A program made the position numbers and the translations under genes. A model generated the notes under the pieces. That model ran no database searches. It was given only the letters and a program-made list of their open reading frames with translations, and was not told where the DNA came from. Positions 7,560-13,462 of a stretch of 16,015 nt of DNA are shown here, in pieces; the stretch's first letter is position 1, and every line of letters begins with the position of its first letter. Source of the DNA: DALYJJ01 sp031969915. GTDB taxonomy: Bacteria > Acidobacteriota > Terriglobia > Bryobacterales > Bryobacteraceae. The stretch covers positions 1 through 16,015 of the forward strand of contig DALYJJ010000132.1 of assembly GCA_031969915.1 (NCBI GenBank), in the 5' to 3' direction.

Positions 7560-7577
7560 AGGAGGCCCCACCGGGCC
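7560..7577 (+). promoter_or_regulatory. Leader hairpin with embedded AGGAGG upstream of leuA
   Basis: AGGAGG at 7560-7565 is a perfect ribosome-binding sequence but sits 46 nt before the leuA ATG, and no start codon follows it at a useful distance. Its last two bases form the 5' arm of a GC stem: 7564-7568 pairs with 7573-7577 around a CACC loop. In the predicted transcript this hairpin is close to the 5' end. No leucine-rich leader peptide is present, so classic attenuation is unlikely. Confidence 0.35.
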
Positions 7578-7611
7578 CCCGGCGTATCTCATTGAGTGAG
7601 CGCGTACCACG

Positions 7612-8796
7612 ATGACTCAGGCACCTCTGCCCAACCGCGTATACATCTTCGACACCACGTTGCGTGACGGCGAGCAGTCGCCCGGCTGCTCCATGACCGT
7701 GCCGGAAAAGCTCCGGATGGCGCGAAAGCTGGTGGAACTCGGCGTGGACATTCTGGAAGCGGGCTTCCCGATCGCGTCCGAAGGCGACTATCAGGCGGTG
7801 TACGCAGTGAGCCAGGAGTTTCCCTGGGCTCAGGTGGCGGCCCTGGCCAGGGCGACGCCAGTGGACATTGAGCGGGCGGCGCGGGCGCTCGAGCCGGCCA
7901 AGCGGCCCCGGATTCACACCTTCATCGCCACCAGCGACATTCACCTGAAGTACAAACTGAAGAAGACGCGCGAACAGGTGCTGGACGAAGCGGTAGCGGC
8001 GATTGAACAGGCGCGGCGCTACGCCGACGACGTCGAGTTCTCGGCCGAAGACGCCACGCGGACCCCGATCGACTACCTGGAGGAGATCTGCCTGGCCGTG
8101 GTGGCCGCGGGCGCGCGCACCGTGAACCTGCCGGACACGGTGGGCTACTCGGTCCCCACAGAATACGGAGAGATGATCGGCCGGATCGCGCGCCTGCTGG
8201 GCGACTCGGCGATCGTGAGCGTGCACTGCCATGACGACCTGGGGCTGGCGGTGGCGAATTCCATCGCCGCCGTGGAGGCGGGCGCGCGGCAGATCGAATG
8301 CACCGTGAACGGCATTGGCGAACGCGCCGGAAACTGCTCTCTCGAAGAGGCCGTCATGGCCATGAAGGTCCGCAACGACCGGCTGCCCTACACCACCGGC
8401 ATCGTCAGCGAGCAACTCTTCCCGGCCAGCCAGTTACTCACCGAACTGATCAGTTTCGGACCCCAGCCGAACAAGGCGATTGTGGGCCGTAACGCCTTTG
8501 CGCACGAAGCGGGCATTCATCAGGACGGCTACCTGAAGGAACGCACCACCTATGAGATCATCGATCCCAAAGCGGTGGGCGTACCGGAGAGCCGGCTGGT
8601 GCTCGGCAAGCACAGTGGCCGGCACGCGTTGAAGAAGCGGTGCGAGGACCTGGGGTATTCGCTCACCAGGGATGAACTGGACAAGGTGTACCAGGGGTTC
8701 ATCGCATTGGCGGACCGCAAGAAGGGCGTGCTGGACGAGGAGATCGTGGCGCTCATCCGGCACCACACCCAGGCCACCGCGGCGGCGGCGGACTAG
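7612..8796 (+). CDS. leuA: 2-isopropylmalate synthase lacking the C-terminal leucine-binding domain
   Basis: 394 residues. The enzyme condenses 2-ketoisovalerate with acetyl-CoA, the first committed step of leucine synthesis. The TIM barrel spans about 8-275: FDTTLRDGEQSPG (13-25) with metal ligand D19, FSAEDATRTPIDY (143-155), VNLPDTVGYSVP (171-182), SVHCHDDLGLAV (203-214) with ligands H205 and H207, and GIGERAGNCSLEE (234-246) with N241. Subdomain elements follow: NAFAHEAGIHQDG (294-306) and LGKHSGRHALKKR (331-343). The protein stops at about the point where E. coli LeuA (523 residues) enters its regulatory domain. Two stop codons in tandem (TAG TAA) and leuB 21 nt on leave no room for a lost domain. 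Isopropylmalate synthase is favoured over citramalate or homocitrate synthase by its strong likeness to LeuA and its place in leuABCD. No good ribosome site is seen right before the ATG. Confidence 0.95.
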   Translation: MTQAPLPNRVYIFDTTLRDGEQSPGCSMTVPEKLRMARKLVELGVDILEAGFPIASEGDYQAVYAVSQEFPWAQVAALARATPVDIERAARALEPAKRPRIHTFIATSDIHLKYKLKKTREQVLDEAVAAIEQARRYADDVEFSAEDATRTPIDYLEEICLAVVAAGARTVNLPDTVGYSVPTEYGEMIGRIARLLGDSAIVSVHCHDDLGLAVANSIAAVEAGARQIECTVNGIGERAGNCSLEEAVMAMKVRNDRLPYTTGIVSEQLFPASQLLTELISFGPQPNKAIVGRNAFAHEAGIHQDGYLKERTTYEIIDPKAVGVPESRLVLGKHSGRHALKKRCEDLGYSLTRDELDKVYQGFIALADRKKGVLDEEIVALIRHHTQATAAAAD

Positions 8797-8817
8797 TAAG
8801 GACATCACCAGACCAGA

Positions 8818-9900
8818 ATGCAGTTGAACATCTTGATTCTGCCGGGCGACGGCATCGGCACGGAAGTCACTTCCGAAGCCGTCAAGGTGCTGCGGCACGT
8901 CGCTCAGAAGTTCGGTCACACGCTGCGCCTCACGGAGGGATTGTTGGGCGGCGTCGCGATCCACCAGACCGGGACGCCCTTCCCCGAAGAGACGGCGCGG
9001 CTTGCCGTGGATGCCGACGCGACGCTGATGGGCGCCGTGGGCCTTCCGGAATTCGACAACGCACCGCCGGAAAAGCGCCCCGAGCGCGGGCTCCTGGGGA
9101 TCCGCAAGACGCTCGGCGTGTACGCGAACCTGCGGCCGGTGCGCACGTACCGTTCGCTGATCGACTCCTCCCCGCTCAAGAACCACCTGGTGGAAGGCAC
9201 GGACATGATCATCGTCCGCGAACTCACGGGCGGCATCTACTACGGTACGCCGCGCGGGATTTCCGGCTCGGGCGCCGACGAGCGCGCCGTGAACACCATG
9301 ACCTACACCCGCGCCGAGATCGAGCGGATCGCGAAGATGGCCTTCGAACTGGCCAGCAACCGGCGGAAGAAGGTCGCGAGCGTCGACAAATCGAACGTGC
9401 TCGAGAACTCGCAGTTGTGGCGGCGCGTGGTTACCGAGGTGCACGCCGCTTACCAGGACGTCGACCTGGAGCACGTACTGGTGGACAACTGCGCGATGCA
9501 ACTGGTGCTGAACCCCAAGCGTTTCGACATCGTGCTCACCGAGAACATGTTCGGCGATATCCTGAGCGACGAAGGCGCGGTGCTCGCGGGATCCATCGGC
9601 ATGCTGCCTTCGGCGTCCATCGGCGCGCGCAAGGCGAGCGGCGCCTGGGTGGGTCTGTATGAGCCCGTGCACGGATCGGCGCCGGACATCGCAGGGCGGA
9701 ACAAGGCGAACCCCCTCGGCGCGATCGGCTCCGTCGCGGCGATGTTCGAATACAGCTTCCAGTTGGGCCCGGAGGCGAAGGCGGTGTGGGCGGCCATCGA
9801 GACGGTGCTCGAAAGCGGGACCGTCACCGCCGATCTGAAACCAGCCGGGAAACCGGCGGCGACAACCGAAGTGGGAGACGCAGTCTGTGCCAGCATCTAA
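8818..9900 (+). CDS. leuB: 3-isopropylmalate dehydrogenase
   Basis: 360 residues, normal length. It oxidises and decarboxylates 3-isopropylmalate to 2-ketoisocaproate with NAD+ in the cytoplasm. Substrate and metal residues are all present by comparison with the Thermus enzyme: R96, R106, R134 and Y141 (RELTGGIYYG), K191 (DKSNVLE), D223 (DNCAMQL), D247 and D251 (NMFGDILSDE). D290 in HGSAPDIAG is the aspartate that favours NAD+ over NADP+. It begins 21 nt after leuA, with AAGGA at 8798-8802 rather far upstream, and its 3' end overlaps leuC by 14 nt. All four steps of the pathway are thus kept in a single transcript. Confidence 0.97.
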   Translation: MQLNILILPGDGIGTEVTSEAVKVLRHVAQKFGHTLRLTEGLLGGVAIHQTGTPFPEETARLAVDADATLMGAVGLPEFDNAPPEKRPERGLLGIRKTLGVYANLRPVRTYRSLIDSSPLKNHLVEGTDMIIVRELTGGIYYGTPRGISGSGADERAVNTMTYTRAEIERIAKMAFELASNRRKKVASVDKSNVLENSQLWRRVVTEVHAAYQDVDLEHVLVDNCAMQLVLNPKRFDIVLTENMFGDILSDEGAVLAGSIGMLPSASIGARKASGAWVGLYEPVHGSAPDIAGRNKANPLGAIGSVAAMFEYSFQLGPEAKAVWAAIETVLESGTVTADLKPAGKPAATTEVGDAVCASI

Positions 9901-11299
9901 ACCGCGCACGATCATTGAGAAGCTCTGGGATTCGCACGTGGTGGCGGAGAAGCCCGGCGCCCCCGCGCTGTTGTTCATCGATCTGCACCTGGTGCATGAA
10001 GTGACTTCGCCGCAGGCCTTCGACGGTCTGCGCGCGCGTGGTTTGAAGGTGCGGCGGCCGGACTTGACGCTGGCCACCACGGACCATTCCATTCCCACCG
10101 CGCCGCGCTCCCTGCCGATCGTCGACACGGTGGCGGCGGCCCAGGTGGAACGGCTGGAGGCGAACTGCCGGGAGTTCGGCATCCCCTGTTATGGCTTTCA
10201 CAGCGAGAAGCAGGGCATCGTGCACGTGATCGGGCCCGAGCAGGGCTTCACGCAGCCGGGCATGACGGTGGTCTGCGGCGATAGCCATACCGCCACGCAT
10301 GGGGCCTTTGGCGCGCTCGCCTTCGGCATCGGCACCAGCGAAGTGGAGCACGTGCTGGCCACCCAGTGCCTCTTGCAGCGCAAGTCCCGGACGTACGAAA
10401 TCCATGTGGACGGCGCTTTGAAGGACGGCGTTACCGCCAAGGACATCATTCTTGCCGTGATCGCCCGCATCGGCATCGGCGGGGGCACAGGATGCGTGAT
10501 TGAGTACACCGGCCCGGCCATCCGCGCCCTCTCCATGGAAGAGCGGATGACCGTGTGCAATATGTCGATTGAGGGCGGCGCGCGCGCCGGCTTGATCGCA
10601 CCCGACGACACGACCTACCAATACCTGAGCGGCCGGCCCGCGGCGCCGAAGGGCGCGGAGTGGGAGCGGGCGCTGGCGCGCTGGAAGGCGCTACCCTCCG
10701 ACGACGGCGCGGTCTACGACCAGCGGCTGTCGCTCGACGCTTCCGCCCTCGAACCGATGATCACCTTCGGAACGAATCCGGGCATGGGCATGGCCATCAG
10801 TGGGACGGTGCCCGATCCGGCCACGGTGGTCGACGCGCTGGAACGCGACACGCTGGCCAAGGCGCTCCGTTACATGGACCTGGAGCCGGGCAAACCCCTG
10901 GCCGGCAAGCCGGTGAACGTGGTGTTCATCGGAAGTTGCACCAACTCGCGCATGAGCGACCTGCGCGCCGCGGCGCAGGTTCTGAAGGGCCGCAAGGTGA
11001 ATCCCAAGGTGCGCACCCTGGTGGTTCCCGGTTCCATGCAGATCAAGGAGCAGGCCCAGGCCGAGGGGCTCGACCGCATCTTCCGCGAGGCGGGCGCGGA
11101 GTGGCGCGAGGCGGGCTGCTCCATGTGCATCGCCATGAACGGCGACCAACTCGCGCCCGGCGAATACAGCGTTTCGACCAGCAATCGCAACTTCGAGGGG
11201 CGGCAAGGCAAAGGCGGGCGGACGTTCCTGGCCAGCCCCCTGACCGCGGCCGCCAGCGCTGTTACCGGCGTGGTGACCGATCCGCGCACCCTGGCATAA
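9887..11299 (+). CDS. leuC: 3-isopropylmalate dehydratase large subunit
   Basis: 470 residues, normal length, GTG start inside the end of leuB. GGGAG at 9873-9877, 9 nt upstream, supports this start. With LeuD it interconverts 2- and 3-isopropylmalate by dehydration and rehydration. The aconitase-type [4Fe-4S] cluster ligands are C351 (IGSCTNSR), C411 and C414 (GCSMCIAMN). Other signatures are DLHLVHEVT (32-40), CGDSHTATHGAFGALAFGIG (130-149) and SNRNFEGRQG (432-441). The stop is 10 nt before the leuD ATG, so the two subunits should be made together. Nothing unusual was noted. Confidence 0.97.
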   Translation: MPASKPRTIIEKLWDSHVVAEKPGAPALLFIDLHLVHEVTSPQAFDGLRARGLKVRRPDLTLATTDHSIPTAPRSLPIVDTVAAAQVERLEANCREFGIPCYGFHSEKQGIVHVIGPEQGFTQPGMTVVCGDSHTATHGAFGALAFGIGTSEVEHVLATQCLLQRKSRTYEIHVDGALKDGVTAKDIILAVIARIGIGGGTGCVIEYTGPAIRALSMEERMTVCNMSIEGGARAGLIAPDDTTYQYLSGRPAAPKGAEWERALARWKALPSDDGAVYDQRLSLDASALEPMITFGTNPGMGMAISGTVPDPATVVDALERDTLAKALRYMDLEPGKPLAGKPVNVVFIGSCTNSRMSDLRAAAQVLKGRKVNPKVRTLVVPGSMQIKEQAQAEGLDRIFREAGAEWREAGCSMCIAMNGDQLAPGEYSVSTSNRNFEGRQGKGGRTFLASPLTAAASAVTGVVTDPRTLA

Positions 11300-11309
11300 G
11301 GACACTGGC

Positions 11310-11909
11310 ATGACCAAGTTCACACCGTTCGAGAGCCGGCTGGTGACGATGCCGGTGGACAACATCGATACCGACCAGATCATTCCCGCGCGGTTCTTGA
11401 AGACGATTTCCAAAGCCGGCCTCGGCGACCAGTTGTTCTACGACTGGCGATACGACGAATCGGGTGCGCCCAAAGCGGACTTCGTTTTGAATACCCCCGG
11501 CGCGAAATCGTCCGAGGTGCTGCTCGCCGGAGACAACTTCGGCTGCGGGAGCTCGCGCGAGCACGCCCCCTGGGCGCTCACCCAGTACGGCTTCCGCGCC
11601 GTGATCTCGACGTCGTTCGCGGACATCTTCAAACAGAACAGTCTGAAGAATTCGTTGTTGCCGATCACCGTCCCGAAGGACGTGCACGCGTGGCTCTTCG
11701 GCCATTCCTCGGGCACGGTAAAGGTCGATTTAGCGTCACAGACCCTGACGCTCGCCGACGGCCGGAGTGTGGAGTTCCCGGTGGATGCATTCTCGAAGCA
11801 CTGCCTGCTGGAAGGCGTCGACGAACTCGGCTACATCCTGCAGCAGGAAGCGGCGATCGCGGCCTTCGAAGCCCAGCGGCCCTGGTCGCCCAACACGACG
11901 GGAGCGTAG
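11310..11909 (+). CDS. leuD: 3-isopropylmalate dehydratase small subunit
   Basis: 199 residues, normal length. It supplies the swivelling domain that completes the LeuCD active site. Typical segments are NIDTDQIIPARFLK (18-31), GDNFGCGSSREHAPWAL (73-89), FADIFKQNSLKN (103-114) and a DELGYIL tail. The start is supported by AAGGA at 11298-11302, 7 nt before the ATG, overlapping the leuC stop. It is the last leucine gene; the 72 nt downstream lead into a horizontally acquired-looking toxin-antitoxin locus, with no GC-rich terminator visible. Confidence 0.96.
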   Translation: MTKFTPFESRLVTMPVDNIDTDQIIPARFLKTISKAGLGDQLFYDWRYDESGAPKADFVLNTPGAKSSEVLLAGDNFGCGSSREHAPWALTQYGFRAVISTSFADIFKQNSLKNSLLPITVPKDVHAWLFGHSSGTVKVDLASQTLTLADGRSVEFPVDAFSKHCLLEGVDELGYILQQEAAIAAFEAQRPWSPNTTGA

Positions 11910-11936
11910 CGCGGCGCCTGGGCAGCGCACGTAGCC

Positions 11937-11967
11937 ATTTAGAAAAAGTGGTATATTTTTTCTAAAT
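11937..11967. promoter_or_regulatory. Perfect inverted repeat, likely antitoxin operator
   Basis: Arms ATTTAGAAAAA (11937-11947) and TTTTTCTAAAT (11957-11967) are exact inverted copies with 9 nt between them, centred 30 nt before the antitoxin ATG. A TATATT box at 11952-11957, near the centre, could be the -10. AbiEi antitoxins are known to repress their own promoter by binding inverted repeats. It could instead form an AU-rich hairpin at the end of the leu transcript. It is far more AT-rich than its surroundings. Confidence 0.65.
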
Positions 11968-11981
11968 CGTGGCAGTGCAGC

Positions 11982-12596
11982 ATGGCCAAGCAAACGATGA
12001 CAAATCAGGTGGTTGAGCGCGTCCGGCACTTCAAACCGGGGCGCGCTTTCATGGCCAAAGATTTCCTGGACATAGCGAGCCGTGGAACGGTCGACATGGC
12101 ACTCTCTGCCCTGGTCCGGGAGGGGAAGATCCGAAGGATTCAACGCGGCCTCTATGACCTTCCGAAGACCGTTCCGGAGCTCGGAGGCGTGCTGAGCGTA
12201 GACATCGATCAAGCTGCTCGCGCGCTCGCGCGGCGCTTTCATTGGACGATAGTACCCGGAGGAGCCTGGGCAGCGAACCTGCTTGGCCTTTCCACGCAAG
12301 TCCCAGCAAAGGTCGTCTACCTCTCCGATGGGCCAAATAAGAAAATTCAGGTCGGGCGGCGAGTGCTGCATTTCAAGCATGCCCGTCCACATGTGCTCGG
12401 CGAGCATCAGGGGAAGTCCGCACTTGTGATCGAAGCGCTGCGTCACCTCGGCAAAGAGCATATGGATGACGAAGTCGTCTTGCGTCTACGAACCCAGTTG
12501 TCAGATCCTGACAAACGCAGGCTCATCAAGGCAACCCGATTCGGAGTCGAATGGATCTATGAGACTGCGAAGAAGATTGCCGAGAAGCCCGATTGA
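11982..12596 (+). CDS. AbiEi-type (DUF6088-like) type IV antitoxin and autorepressor
   Basis: 204 residues. Residues about 8-60 form a winged helix-turn-helix (VVERVRHFKPGRAFMAKDFL, then TVDMALSALVREGKIRRIQRGLYDLPK), as in AbiEi antitoxins. The rest matches the antitoxin body (GGAWAANLLGLSTQVPAKVVYLSDG, in two runs, and RVLHFKHARP). AbiEi proteins oppose the AbiEii nucleotidyltransferase toxin without direct contact and repress the operon. The reading frame is intact from ATG to a TGA that overlaps the toxin TTG start by 3 nt (TTGA). Base composition is less GC-rich than the flanking genes, consistent with transfer. A perfect inverted repeat lies just upstream. Since the toxin is broken, this looks like an antitoxin that has outlived its partner. 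Confidence 0.85.
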   Translation: MAKQTMTNQVVERVRHFKPGRAFMAKDFLDIASRGTVDMALSALVREGKIRRIQRGLYDLPKTVPELGGVLSVDIDQAARALARRFHWTIVPGGAWAANLLGLSTQVPAKVVYLSDGPNKKIQVGRRVLHFKHARPHVLGEHQGKSALVIEALRHLGKEHMDDEVVLRLRTQLSDPDKRRLIKATRFGVEWIYETAKKIAEKPD

Positions 12597-13331
12597 ACAA
12601 AGTCGCTCTGCTTGCCGCTACGAACCGTGCCGAGCTTTTCGCGGAGACTGCGAGCCGGCTCGGGCTCCCGGATTCTCTCGTCGAAAAAGACTTTTGGGTC
12701 TGCTGGATGCTCGCGCAGCTCTTCTCGATTGAAGAGTTCAAGGGACGACTTCTCTTCAAAGGCGGCACATCGCTCTCCAAAGTGTTTGGCGCGATAGCGC
12801 GCTTTTCCGAAGACATCGATCTCGCGGTCGATTACGCGATGCTCGGCTTTACCGGGCCAACTGACCCCAATTCGGAAACACTGTCCCGCACCAAACAGCA
12901 GGCCATCCTTGAAGAGATGCTTGCCGCGTGCCGGGCGTACATAAAGGGAGAGTTTATTGACCGGCTACGGGCGCGTTGCAGAGAGGTACTGGGGCCCGAG
13001 GCGAAGGGCGGATGGACCTTGAGCGTTGACGTCCAAAGTCCCGATATCGTCCGTCTTGAGTATCCGAGAGCGGTGCGGCAGAACGTTGCCTACATCGTTC
13101 CCCAGGTGCAAGCGGATCTTCTATCCATGTGCCTGGGCACAATATCCCCTCGCCTCCCCTGGCACGTTTCGCATCGTGCCACCGGAAGCACGGGTCAAGA
13201 CTCTTCGGCAGGATTACCGGGAAATGGGTGTCATGATCTTCGGCGAGCCGCCACGTTTTGAGACTATTCTCGAAACGCTCGCTGCTTTGGAAAGTGAACT
13301 CAACTTTCTGAAGAAGAATGACCAACGGTAG
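12593..13331 (+). pseudogene. AbiEii/AbiGii-type nucleotidyltransferase toxin, internally deleted and frameshifted
   Basis: The first frame starts at TTG 12593, coupled to the antitoxin stop. It carries the expected N-terminus: LPDSLVEKDFWVCWML (25-40), KGGTSLSKVF (56-65) and RFSEDIDLAVD (70-80) with nucleotidyltransferase aspartates D74 and D76. Family likeness ends near YIVPQ (residue 171, about 13105). This frame then gives nonsense to a stop at 13261. The family's C-terminal end continues in another frame from about 13107: RIFYPCAWAQY, then PGTFRIVPPEARVKTLRQDY and MIFGEPPRFETILETLAALE, to TAG at 13329-13331. By memory of family members, roughly 80-100 residues are missing at the junction, including the ERTFWEK segment. 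The toxin is therefore very probably inactive. The loss is a real deletion rather than a one-base error, though an assembly fault cannot be excluded. Confidence 0.8.
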
Positions 13332-13414
13332 CGTCATGAAGGGCACTAACACTTCTTCTCCTGGCCGACCGATTGTGAGCGCGGGATCTGGCCAGGTACA
13401 AGAGCGTATTGTTA

Positions 13415-13434
13415 GCGGCTTGAACCGAAGCCGC
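13415..13434 (+). other. Hairpin between toxin remnant and protease gene
   Basis: GCGGCTT (13415-13421) pairs perfectly with AAGCCGC (13428-13434) around a 6-nt loop. No T-run follows, so it is not a standard factor-independent terminator. The remaining part of the 131-nt gap before the protease start shows no convincing promoter. Confidence 0.35.
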
Positions 13435-13462
13435 CTGTGTGACAAGATGCTCTTTGTCTGGC

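Noticed and set aside
7537..7584. Longer stem between 7537-7543 and 7578-7584 upstream of leuA
   Set aside because: The arms are perfect, but the left arm lies before the predicted transcript start, so it would not be present in the RNA; likely a by-product of GC-rich sequence.
7555..7611. Leucine attenuation leader peptide
   Set aside because: No ATG, leucine-codon run or terminator with a T-run lies in the leader.
7315..8415. A 366-codon minus-strand open frame running from the LysR gene through leuA
   Set aside because: Opposite leuA and overlapping the LysR gene in another frame; it would run through the whole divergent promoter region.
8434..10182. A 582-codon open frame on the minus strand opposite leuA, leuB and leuC
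   Set aside because: It lies wholly opposite conserved leucine genes, its translation is rich in Arg, His and Gly with no recognisable domain, and such frames are common by chance in GC-rich coding DNA.
13415..13434. Factor-independent terminator
   Set aside because: The stem is perfect but no T-tract follows it, so it is listed only as a hairpin.
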